Assembly (NCBI GenBank): GCA_023457615.1
Contig: JAEWKY010000077.1
Location: forward strand, 1-12,112
Direction: 5' to 3'
Origin: Actinomycetes bacterium
GTDB taxonomy: Bacteria; Actinomycetota; Actinomycetes; Actinomycetales; Microbacteriaceae
Length of the DNA stretch: 12,112 nt
In this document: piece by piece, positions 1 through 5,480 of the stretch
How positions within the stretch are numbered: position 1 is the first letter of the stretch
Layout of the letters: every line of letters starts with the position of its first letter
Program-made: the position numbers and the translations under genes
Notes under the pieces: generated by a model
Told to the model about the DNA's origin: nothing
The model's database searches: none
The model's input: the letters and a program-made list of their open reading frames with translations, nothing else

Positions 1-128
1 GGCGCGACCGCGTAGCTCGGCGGCGAGCTCGAGCCCGCCCCGCCCCGCGAGCGCGCGGGCGACGACGCGTCGGCCGCCGAGATCGCCACCGAGGAGTCGT
101 CGGAGTCGGCCGCGCTCGACGCCGGCAC
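1..128 (-). CDS. Partial unidentified ORF running off the left edge
   Basis: I do not recognise a product. From 1 to 132 every A or T falls at coordinates that are not multiples of three, and this bias stops just after 132, so the stretch behaves like coding DNA with a fixed third position. Two readings share that third position. On the plus strand it would be an acidic C-terminal tail ending in TGA at 133-135, but an in-frame TAG at 13-15 and no start after it argue against this. On the minus strand a GTG at 128-126 opens a Ser/Ala/Asp-rich frame (starting VPASSAADSDDSS) that stays open to the edge, 42 codons plus. I prefer minus, which would make it divergent from the membrane operon at 282. 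No Shine-Dalgarno precedes the GTG, and the true start could differ. Confidence 0.33.
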   Translation of the reverse strand, partial: MPASSAADSDDSSVAISAADASSPARSRGGAGSSSPPSYAVA

Positions 129-135
129 GGACTGA

Positions 136-281
136 CCCGCGCCCGATGGCCGATGTTCCCTGGCGCCGCGTCGCCGCGAGCGCCGGGCTGAGACGCAGAA
201 ACGCGGAAGGACGCACGTCCGACGCGCGCAAGGTGATGCCGGGCTATTGATTTTCGATAGGTTTCGATCGATGATCGATAG
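136..281. other. Intergenic region with promoter of the DUF2975 operon
   Basis: There is no convincing gene here. Bases 136-240 are GC-rich without a codon-position bias. Bases 241-283 form an AT-richer island carrying palindromes and a promoter-like arrangement, annotated separately. Confidence 0.6.
244..281 (+). promoter_or_regulatory. Leaderless promoter with overlapping palindromic operator
   Basis: A -35-like TTGATT (247-252) and a -10-like GATGAT (270-275) are separated by 17 nt, and six bases later comes the GTG start at 282, which suggests a leaderless transcript. An in-frame TAG at 279-281 rules out any longer protein. Two palindromes cover these elements: CTATTGA-ttt-TCGATAG (244-260, one mismatch) over the -35, and the perfect ATCGAT-G-ATCGAT (267-279) over the -10. 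TCGATAGGT is also directly repeated at 254-262 and 275-283, 21 bp apart, about two helical turns. The likely binder is the HTH protein at 791-997, giving autoregulation. The binding assignment is inference. Confidence 0.5.
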
Positions 282-791
282 GTGACCTCGACACCGATCC
301 TCGAACTCCCCCGCCCCTGGCTGCCGATCGTCGTCGCGACCTACGTCGCCCTCGGCATCCTCTTCGCCGGCGTCGCGCTCGTGCAGTACGGGCTCGTGAC
401 GCTCTCGTACTACTACGCCGACACTCTCGAGCCCGAGTACGCCCAGTGGCAGTTCGCCCTGCTCATCCCGTCGCTCGCGCTCGGGCTCTGCGTGCAACTC
501 GGCGTCGTGGCGACGGCGGTGCTCGTTGCGCGGGTGCGCTCCGGCCGGATGCTCGAGCCGCGCGCCGTGCGCTGGGTCGACCTGCTCGTCGTCGTCACGA
601 CGCTCGCCGGCCTGCTGAGCGTGACGCTCCTCGTGCTGCTCCGTCTGGCCGACGCCGTGCCGCCGGGGGTCATGCTCGTGCTCTTCCTCGGCGGCATCGG
701 CCTGCTCGTCGTCGACCTGCTGCTGCTCGTGCTCCGCTCGCTGCTGCACCGCGCCATCCTGCTGCGCGCCGAGCTCGACGAGGTGGTCTGA
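282..791 (+). CDS. DUF2975 family four-helix membrane protein
   Basis: This 169-residue integral membrane protein has four hydrophobic segments at about residues 15-40, 58-83, 99-121 and 128-152. A polar loop follows helix 1 (tyrosine-rich, then LEPEYAQW, 49-56), a basic loop lies between helices 2 and 3, and a Pro-Pro turn lies between helices 3 and 4. Length, topology and the immediately following small HTH gene match the DUF2975 family, of unknown function, which is commonly paired with a YozG-like regulator. The GTG start is forced by an upstream in-frame stop at 279-281. Its TGA (789-791) overlaps the ATG of the regulator (791-793), so the two are translationally coupled. By analogy with other such pairs the protein may sense the envelope or restrain its HTH partner, but that is inference. 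Confidence 0.8.
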   Translation: MTSTPILELPRPWLPIVVATYVALGILFAGVALVQYGLVTLSYYYADTLEPEYAQWQFALLIPSLALGLCVQLGVVATAVLVARVRSGRMLEPRAVRWVDLLVVVTTLAGLLSVTLLVLLRLADAVPPGVMLVLFLGGIGLLVVDLLLLVLRSLLHRAILLRAELDEVV

Positions 792-997
792 TGGCCATCC
801 GCATCTCGATCGACAGGATGCTCGTGGAGCGCGGCATGAGCGTCGGCGACTTCGCGGAGGCCATCGGCATCACGCCCGCGAACGTCGCCGTGCTCAAGAA
901 CGGTCGGGCGAAGGCCGTGCGCTTCACGACGCTCGACGCGATGTGCCGCGTGCTCGACTGCCAGCCCGGCGACCTGCTGCACTTCGAGGACGCCTGA
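791..997 (+). CDS. YozG-like helix-turn-helix transcriptional regulator
   Basis: This 68-residue cytoplasmic protein is almost entirely a Cro/C1-type HTH. Helices are visible around SVGDFAEAIGI (17-27, first HTH helix and turn) and TPANVAVLKNG (28-38, recognition helix). The conserved tail that follows, TLDAMCRVLDCQPGDLLHF (47-65), is characteristic of the YozG/Cro-like group that travels with DUF2975 membrane proteins. It starts at the ATG inside the ATGA overlap with the upstream gene and ends in a TGATG overlap with the next gene at 997, so all three are probably made from one mRNA in linked amounts. It likely binds the ATCGAT-type palindromes at 244-283 and autoregulates the operon. DNA binding is well supported by family; the target site is inferred. 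Confidence 0.88.
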   Translation: MAIRISIDRMLVERGMSVGDFAEAIGITPANVAVLKNGRAKAVRFTTLDAMCRVLDCQPGDLLHFEDA

Positions 998-1422
998 TGC
1001 TCGCGACGCGACGTCTTGCCGTGCTCGCGGCGGGCGTCGGCATCCTGCTGCTCGGTGTGCTCGAGGCGGCGCTCGGCGCCTGGTCGGAGCAGACGGCCGC
1101 GCTGTTCCCCGAGGTCGCGCACCTGCGGGCTCCTGTCCTCGTCGCCGCCGTGGGCGTCTGCGCGGCGGGACAGCTCGCCCTGCTGCTCGGCCTGGCGCTC
1201 GGTCGCGTCGCACGCTGGGCCCTCGTCGCGCTCCTCGTGGCGATGGCTGTGGTGCTCGTCGGCATCGAGCGGATCACGACGGCGTCGGACGCGACACCGC
1301 CGGCGGTCGTGCTGACCTGCTGGGGCGGGGCCGCGCTCTGCCTCGTGATAGCTCTCGTCGTCGCGACTCGAGCTCGGCGCTCTCAGCCGAGCAGCCCGGC
1401 GGCCCGCGCGGGTTCCGCGTAG
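997..1422 (+). CDS. Four-helix membrane protein, possible second DUF2975-like protein
   Basis: This 141-residue hydrophobic protein has predicted helices at about residues 5-28, 45-68, 72-93 and 102-123 and a basic, proline-containing cytoplasmic tail (RARRSQPSSPAARAGSA). The first helix is followed by a polar loop with FPEVAHLR (37-44). The last two helices are separated by a polar loop ending in Pro-Pro (101-102). The same plan occurs in the 282-791 protein (PEYAQW loop, PP before helix 4), so the two may be diverged homologues, although identity is low. The ATG overlaps the stop of the HTH gene. Its last 40 bp overlap tail-to-tail with the 3' end of the minus-strand glycosylase gene. A frame beginning upstream at 943 is the same frame but lies inside the HTH gene, so 997 is preferred. 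Function unknown. Confidence 0.75.
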   Translation: MLATRRLAVLAAGVGILLLGVLEAALGAWSEQTAALFPEVAHLRAPVLVAAVGVCAAGQLALLLGLALGRVARWALVALLVAMAVVLVGIERITTASDATPPAVVLTCWGGAALCLVIALVVATRARRSQPSSPAARAGSA

Positions 1423-1946
1423 GCGTCGGCGAGCGACGCGACGGTGTCGTGCGCGTTGAGCCCGCTCGGGTTCGGCACGACCCAGAGCCGCGCGCCCTCG
1501 AGCCCGTCGGGCTGCTCCCCCGTCGTCGCCTTCGGCAGCCGAAACGCCTCGCGGTAGGCCGAGATCCCGACGACCGCGACGACGGGTGGTCGCACACGGC
1601 GCACGAGGTTCCGCAGGAGGTCGGCGCCCTCGTGGAGTTGCTCGCGGGTGAGCTCGTCGGCCCGCGCGCTCGCGAACGCGACGAGGTTCGTGATGCCGAT
1701 CCCCGCGGCGCCCAGCAGCGCCCGCGCATCGGTCGGCGTGCCGTCGAACACCGGGACGCGCGGCAGGATGCCCGCCGCGACGAGTGCGGGATAGAACCGG
1801 TTGCCCGGGCGACCGAAATGGGTGCCCGTCGCGGCGGTCACGAGTCCGGGATTGATGCCGACGAAGAGCAGCCGCAACGGCTCGGGCAGGAAGTCGGGGA
1901 CGCTCGTGCCGTGGAAGGCGCGCAACTCCTCCCGGGTGAACTTCAC
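1383..1946 (-). CDS. mug: Mug-type G/U mismatch-specific uracil-DNA glycosylase
   Basis: This 187-residue enzyme of the uracil-DNA glycosylase superfamily removes uracil, and in this family also ethenocytosine, from mispaired DNA by cleaving the N-glycosidic bond to leave an abasic site. Visible family motifs are GINPGL (30-35, with the catalytic Asn at about 32), the FGRPGNRFYPAL segment (44-55) that helps form the base pocket, a central GITNLV strand (84-89), and the second active-site motif NPSGLN (159-164). Length fits the family (about 165-190). The GTG start at 1946 overlaps the TGA of tmk (1943-1945) as GTGA, so the gene is translated in coupling with tmk on one minus-strand mRNA. Its 3' end overlaps the plus-strand membrane gene by 40 bp. 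It is likely the glycosylase member of the repair cluster. Confidence 0.92.
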   Translation of the reverse strand: MKFTREELRAFHGTSVPDFLPEPLRLLFVGINPGLVTAATGTHFGRPGNRFYPALVAAGILPRVPVFDGTPTDARALLGAAGIGITNLVAFASARADELTREQLHEGADLLRNLVRRVRPPVVAVVGISAYREAFRLPKATTGEQPDGLEGARLWVVPNPSGLNAHDTVASLADAYAEPARAAGLLG

Positions 1947-2554
1947 GCGCGCAGGGGTTCGAGCGCGGCCCAGATCGCGTCGGCCACGGTCTCGCGGTCC
2001 TGGTCGCCCTCGACCTCGACGAGCGTGCCGAGCGGGATGTCGTCGGCGAACGCCTGCAGGTACAGCTCCCGCGCCTTGTCGAGCGCCGCGGCCTTGTCGA
2101 ACGGACCCGTGTTGAACTCGCCGCGCGCCTCGAGCCGCTCGACGCACGTCGCGACCGGGGTGTCGACGAAGATCGTCGCGTCGGGCTCCATCGCGCGCGA
2201 GTTGAGCGTGCGCACCCAGTCGAAAGGCAGCCCCTGCGACGTCTGATACGCGAGCGACGACGCGACGTACCGGTCGCTCACGACCCAGGTGCCGGCCTCC
2301 AGCAGCGCCCGGATCTCGACGGTGTGCTCGATGCGGTCGGCCGCGAAGGTGAGGGCGACGGTCTCCGGTTCGAAGTGCGCGGCGCCGTCGGTGAACGAGC
2401 GGGCGATCTTGCCGATCACGCCGTCGGTCGGCTCCTTCGTGAGCTCCACCGGGATGCCGTGCTCGAGCAACCGGGCGGCGAGGAGCGCGCCCTGCGTCGT
2501 GGTGCCGGCGCCGTCGAGACCTTCGAGCACGATGAATCGTCCGCGGCTGCTCAC
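1943..2554 (-). CDS. tmk: Thymidylate kinase (dTMP kinase), variant P-loop
   Basis: This 203-residue enzyme phosphorylates dTMP to dTDP with ATP in the cytoplasm. Family landmarks are the P-loop region EGLDGAGTTTQ (11-21), EPTDG (41-45, where the common type has an EPGGT-like stretch), FAADRIEH (70-77) and the DRYVASSLAYQ motif (94-104) for the nucleotide monophosphate. A LID-like region is seen at ARGEFNTGPFDK (143-154). The Walker A lysine is replaced by Thr18, an obvious departure from the G-K-T/S consensus. The EPT and TTTQ signatures resemble a divergent subgroup, so this may be a second dTMP kinase besides the usual one encoded near holB, which is not in the window. A GTG start at 2554 without a Shine-Dalgarno but with TATCCT 7 nt upstream suggests a leaderless mRNA. 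mug follows with a 4-nt overlap. Confidence 0.9.
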   Translation of the reverse strand: MSSRGRFIVLEGLDGAGTTTQGALLAARLLEHGIPVELTKEPTDGVIGKIARSFTDGAAHFEPETVALTFAADRIEHTVEIRALLEAGTWVVSDRYVASSLAYQTSQGLPFDWVRTLNSRAMEPDATIFVDTPVATCVERLEARGEFNTGPFDKAAALDKARELYLQAFADDIPLGTLVEVEGDQDRETVADAIWAALEPLRA

Positions 2555-2561
2555 GCATTCG

Positions 2562-2567
2562 AGGATA
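2562..2567 (-). promoter_or_regulatory. Probable -10 element of a leaderless tmk-mug mRNA
   Basis: On the minus strand TATCCT matches the TAnnnT pattern and lies 7 nt before the GTG at 2554. There is no Shine-Dalgarno in the 30 nt upstream, consistent with transcription starting at the start codon. No good -35 is seen. The same 32-bp gap must also serve the divergent ligase gene at 2587. Confidence 0.45.
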
Positions 2568-2586
2568 CCGGCGGGAGAATCGAGGG

Positions 2587-3624
2587 ATGGTCGCCCTCCC
2601 CGCCCCGATGCTCGCCAAGTCCGTCGACAAGCTGCCCGAAGGCGACCTGCTCTACGAGCCGAAGTGGGACGGCTTCCGCGGGCTCGTCGCGGTCACCGCC
2701 GAACCGGATGGCCAGAGCGGCGTCGAGATCGGCAGCCGCGGCGACAAGCCGCTCACGCGCTACTTCCCCGAGCTCGTCGACGCCTTCGGGCGGCTGCTGC
2801 CGCCGTGCGTGCTCGACGGCGAGATCGTCGTCACGATCGAGTGGGAGGGTCGGCGTCGGCTGCACTGGGATTCGCTCACGCAGCGCATCCACCCGGCCGC
2901 CTCGCGCGTCGAGAAGCTCTCCGTCGAGACGCCCGCATCCTTCGTCGCCTTCGACGTGCTCTCGATCGGCGATCGCGACCTCACCGCGCTCCCCCTCGCC
3001 GAACGTCGCGCCGCTCTCGAGCAGCTCTTCGCCGACGTGCCCGCTCCCCTGCACCTGACCCGCACGACGCGCGACGCCGACCTCGCGCGACGCTGGCTCG
3101 ACGAGTTCGAGGGGGCGGGGCTGGATGGCGTCGTCGCCAAGCCGCTCGGCGATCCGTACCAGCCGAACAAGCGCGCGATGTTCAAGATCAAGCACAAGCG
3201 CACCGCGGACGTCGTGCTGCTCGGCTACCGCGTGCACAAGTCGGGCGAGGGCGTCGGCTCGCTGCTCGTCGGGTTGTTCCACGACGGGCAGTTGCGCGCC
3301 GTCGGCGGGGTGTCGGCGTTCAGCAACGCGCGTCGGCTCGAACTCATCGACGAGCTCGCCCCGCTCGTCGAGACCGACGAGTCGGGTGCGGTGGCCACGG
3401 GCGAGAAGGAACGCAGCCGCTTCAACGCCGCGAACAAGGACACGTCGTTCGTGCGGCTCCGTCCCGAGCGCGTGCTCGAGGTGCGCTACGACCAGATGGA
3501 GGCGGGACGCTTCCGGCACACCGTGCAGTTCGAGCGCTGGCGGCCGGATCGCGATCCCGAGTCGTGCACCTACGACCAGCTCGACGTGCCCGCGGTCTAC
3601 GACCTCGACGACGTGCTGCAGTAG
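2587..3624 (+). CDS. ligC: ATP-dependent DNA ligase, LigC type
   Basis: This 345-residue nucleotidyltransferase seals nicks using ATP. The adenylation domain (about 1-205) has motif I EPKWDGFR with the nucleophilic Lys26, DGEI (77-80), motif III FVAFDVL (119-125), motif IV GLDGVVAK (178-185) and motif V FKIKHKR (199-205). The rest (about 206-345) is the OB-fold domain, with RLRPERVLEVRYDQ (290-303). There is no N-terminal or C-terminal extension, so it is a minimal ligase like mycobacterial LigC, not the multidomain LigD or NAD-dependent LigA. In mycobacteria LigC works with a Prim-PolC polymerase in base excision repair and as a backup in end joining. A homologue of that polymerase is encoded at 4133-5173. 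The ATG at 2587 is preceded by a purine-rich GAGGG. The gene is divergent from tmk, with only 32 bp between the starts. Confidence 0.93.
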   Translation: MVALPAPMLAKSVDKLPEGDLLYEPKWDGFRGLVAVTAEPDGQSGVEIGSRGDKPLTRYFPELVDAFGRLLPPCVLDGEIVVTIEWEGRRRLHWDSLTQRIHPAASRVEKLSVETPASFVAFDVLSIGDRDLTALPLAERRAALEQLFADVPAPLHLTRTTRDADLARRWLDEFEGAGLDGVVAKPLGDPYQPNKRAMFKIKHKRTADVVLLGYRVHKSGEGVGSLLVGLFHDGQLRAVGGVSAFSNARRLELIDELAPLVETDESGAVATGEKERSRFNAANKDTSFVRLRPERVLEVRYDQMEAGRFRHTVQFERWRPDRDPESCTYDQLDVPAVYDLDDVLQ

Positions 3625-3633
3625 CGGTCAGGG

Positions 3634-3687
3634 GGTCTCGACCGACGGGCTCGATACACCGCGCTGCGGGGCACTCAACCCGCGAGG
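3634..3687. repeat. Intergenic hairpin repeat, copy A (probable bidirectional terminator)
   Basis: The element starts with GGTCTCG just after the ligase stop and ends in CGCGAGG. A short stem CCGC-gct-GCGG is visible at 3659-3669. The last 22 nt (3666-3687) match copy B at 7809-7830 with only two differences. It lies between two convergent genes, and its right end supplies the final codons and TGA of the minus-strand SRPBCC gene. Similar palindromic elements are scattered through Microbacteriaceae genomes as far as I recall. The terminator role is inferred from position. Confidence 0.6.
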
Positions 3688-4130
3688 AGACGCGCGAGGT
3701 TGGCGAGGGAGGCGGTGATGCCGGCCTCGTGGTCGTCGGCGGAGATGCCGGGCGGCACGTCGTCGGCCCGGATCTCGACGAGCGAGCCGTCGGGATGCGG
3801 TGCGACGCTCCACGTCATCGTCATGGTGCCCGCGAAGGCGGGATCGTCGGATTCGAAGTCGGCCGCCTGCACGAGCCGCTCTCCCGGCACGACCTCGAGG
3901 ATGCGCACGTCGACGATGTCGGTGTCGTCCCCCGACTTGCCGTGTCCGGGCTCGTCGTAGGCGAGCACCATCCGGTAGGAGCCACCGGAGCGTATGTCGG
4001 CGTGCTCGAAGCGACCCGACATCCCGGTGGGCGGCAGCCACGCGACGAGGTCGTCGGGGTCGGTGAACGCGCCGAAGACGCGGTCGGCCGGCGCCGGCAC
4101 GACCCGCGACACCCGATCGGTGCGGCCCAT
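3675..4130 (-). CDS. SRPBCC / AHSA1-like START-fold protein
   Basis: This 151-residue cytoplasmic protein has the SRPBCC fold of the AHSA1 (activator of Hsp90 ATPase homologue) type. Diagnostic parts are the N-terminal strand-helix VVPAPADRVFGAFTDPDDL (10-28) followed by AWLPPTGM, the SGGSYRMVL strand (49-57), ILEVVPGERLV (77-87), the TMTMTW strand (101-106) and the C-terminal helix around GITASLANLARLL. The family binds hydrophobic ligands and is functionally diverse, so no substrate can be assigned. The ATG at 4130 lies 2 nt past the polymerase stop (4133-4135). A TTG at 4136 overlapping that stop would add two residues and is the alternative start. It is the last gene of the polymerase operon, and its stop codon lies inside the hairpin repeat. 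Confidence 0.87.
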   Translation of the reverse strand: MGRTDRVSRVVPAPADRVFGAFTDPDDLVAWLPPTGMSGRFEHADIRSGGSYRMVLAYDEPGHGKSGDDTDIVDVRILEVVPGERLVQAADFESDDPAFAGTMTMTWSVAPHPDGSLVEIRADDVPPGISADDHEAGITASLANLARLLAG

Positions 4131-4132
4131 CG

Positions 4133-5173
4133 TCAATCCGCGATCGGGTTGCCGTCGGCATCCCAGTTGTCGGCGTTCTTCTTGCTCGGCTGCACGCGCG
4201 GCGGCTCACCCGGCATCTTCGGGAAGTCGGGCGGGAACGGCAGCTCGCCGAGCCCTGAGTCGAGGTCGCGCTGCCACCAGTCGAGCAGCGTGTCGATGCG
4301 GCCGGGCTTCGCGGCGAACGACGCCCACGGGTCGCCCGTCGCGCGCAGCCGCTCGGGCACGGTGAGCACCGTGAAGTCGCGCGGATCGACGTGCTCCAGC
4401 TCTTCCCACGTGATCGGCGTCGAGACCGGGGCGTGCGGCAGGGCGCGCGGGCTGTAGGCCGCGGCGATCGTGCGGTCGCGGTTCGCCTGGTTGAAGTCGA
4501 CGAAGACCTTCTCGCCGCGCTCCTCCTTCCACCACGAGGTCGTGACGCGATCGGGCATCCGGCGCTCGAGCTCGCGGGCGGCGGCGATGACCGCGTGCCG
4601 CACGTCGAGGAACTCCCACTCCGGCACGATCGGCGCGTAGAGGTGGATGCCGCGGTTGCCGGAGGTCTTGATCCAGCCCTCGAGCCCGGCCTCGCGCAGC
4701 ACCTCGCGCATCGCGAGCGCGGCGGGCACGGCCTCGGCGAATCCCGTGCCCGGCTGCGGGTCGAGATCGATGCGCAGCTGGTCCGGGTGATCGGTGTCGG
4801 CCGTGCGCGCCGGCCAGGGGTGGAAGACGATCGTGTTCATCTGGATCGCCCAGACGATCGAGGCGGGCTCGTCGAGCACGACGAGCGGATGCGAGCGCGC
4901 GCTCGGGAAGACGACGGGCACCGAGCGCAGCCACTCGGGCGCGCCCTTCGGGGGGTTCTTGGAGAAGAAGCTGTCGCCGTCGACGCCCTCGGAGTAGCGC
5001 TCGAGCGCGACGGGACGGTCGCCGTTCGCGGCGAGGAACGCGTCGGCGACGGCGATCGCGTACTCGGCCAGGCCCTGCTTCGTGATGCCCGGCTCCGGCC
5101 AGAGCACGCGCTCGGGGCTCGACAGCCGCACCTCGCGGTCGCCGGCCTGTAGCAGGATCGCGTTCGCCGCCAT
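4133..5173 (-). CDS. Stand-alone LigD-like primase-polymerase (Prim-PolC / LigD-POL type)
   Basis: This 346-residue archaeo-eukaryotic primase-superfamily polymerase is homologous to the polymerase domain of the NHEJ protein LigD, but has no ligase or phosphoesterase domain. Visible landmarks are RVLWPEPGITKQGLAEY (22-38), the metal-binding DxD in LRIDLDPQPG (Asp136, Asp138), SGNRGIHLYAPI (171-182) with the conserved active-site His177, the third metal Asp226 in VFVDFNQANRDRT, and SPRALPHAPVSTPITWEEL (241-259). Such enzymes fill short gaps and often prefer ribonucleotides. The mycobacterial relative acts with LigC in base excision repair. ATG 5173 has a strong GGAGAGG Shine-Dalgarno and overlaps the stop of the upstream repeat protein by one base (TGATG). 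The open frame extends further upstream to 5497 but that part is the other gene's shadow. No Ku gene is visible. Confidence 0.92.
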   Translation of the reverse strand: MAANAILLQAGDREVRLSSPERVLWPEPGITKQGLAEYAIAVADAFLAANGDRPVALERYSEGVDGDSFFSKNPPKGAPEWLRSVPVVFPSARSHPLVVLDEPASIVWAIQMNTIVFHPWPARTADTDHPDQLRIDLDPQPGTGFAEAVPAALAMREVLREAGLEGWIKTSGNRGIHLYAPIVPEWEFLDVRHAVIAAARELERRMPDRVTTSWWKEERGEKVFVDFNQANRDRTIAAAYSPRALPHAPVSTPITWEELEHVDPRDFTVLTVPERLRATGDPWASFAAKPGRIDTLLDWWQRDLDSGLGELPFPPDFPKMPGEPPRVQPSKKNADNWDADGNPIAD

Positions 5174-5448
5174 CAGCCTCTCCGGCCCGCGGTCCCGCGT
5201 CGGCTGCGGGCGACCGCGCGGTGGGAGCTCCAGGACAGCACCGCGAACGCCGACGTGCCGCTCATCACCGAGAAGAACGACAGCCACGACAGGATGCCGC
5301 CGACGCTGAAGGCGGAGCCGACGGAGAGCACCGAGCCGACCGACCCGATCGACAGCACCGACCCCGCCGAGCCGATCGAGAGGATCGAGCCCGTCGATCC
5401 GATCGAGAGCAGCGACCCCGGGGATCGTGGCGTCGTCGCGCGTGTCAT
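5173..5448 (-). CDS. Small Gly/Ser-repeat hydrophobic protein
   Basis: This 91-residue protein of no assigned function has a low-complexity core of four 9-residue units of the form L-S-I/V-G-S-x-G/F-S-I/V (about residues 14-49, DNA 5302-5409). A hydrophobic stretch ILSWLSFFSVMSG (52-64), suited to a membrane helix, follows, and then a basic tail (HRAVARSRRGTAGRRG). The repeats could form a glycine-zipper or beta-type membrane structure. The ATG at 5448 has AGGA upstream; a GTG at 5481 would add 11 residues but would lie inside the operator arm, so 5448 is preferred. The stop overlaps the polymerase start, so it is probably a real, translated leader gene of that operon. Third positions are GC-rich throughout and the repeat is conserved at protein level, but no known domain is evident. 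Confidence 0.68.
   Translation of the reverse strand: MTRATTPRSPGSLLSIGSTGSILSIGSAGSVLSIGSVGSVLSVGSAFSVGGILSWLSFFSVMSGTSAFAVLSWSSHRAVARSRRGTAGRRG
5302..5409 (-). repeat. Four tandem 27-bp coding repeats
   Basis: Four consecutive 27-nt units encode the 9-residue motif of the Gly/Ser-repeat protein. On the plus strand they read as recurring GATCGA/GACCCGATCGA-like blocks. The units are imperfect, so they are diverged tandem duplications and probably maintained by selection on the protein. Confidence 0.6.
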
Positions 5449-5480
5449 GCGTCCATCCTCGCCTGCCGCCCCGACATCCA

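Noticed and set aside
146..250. 34-codon ORF beginning ATG-GCC-GAT in the first intergenic region
   Set aside because: Arg-rich, no third-position bias, no Shine-Dalgarno, and its end overlaps the promoter palindrome.
2289..4457. 722-codon plus-strand open frame across tmk, ligC and the SRPBCC gene
   Set aside because: It overlaps three motif-confirmed genes out of frame and reads as Arg-rich noise, a result of few stop codons in GC-rich DNA.
4133..5173. A Ku-dependent NHEJ locus
   Set aside because: The polymerase resembles the LigD polymerase domain, but no Ku gene or ligase-fused LigD is in the window. The LigC/Prim-PolC repair reading fits better.
5302..5409. CRISPR-like or satellite tandem repeat
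   Set aside because: The 27-bp units are contiguous without spacers, are imperfect, and keep one reading frame, so they are coding repeats.
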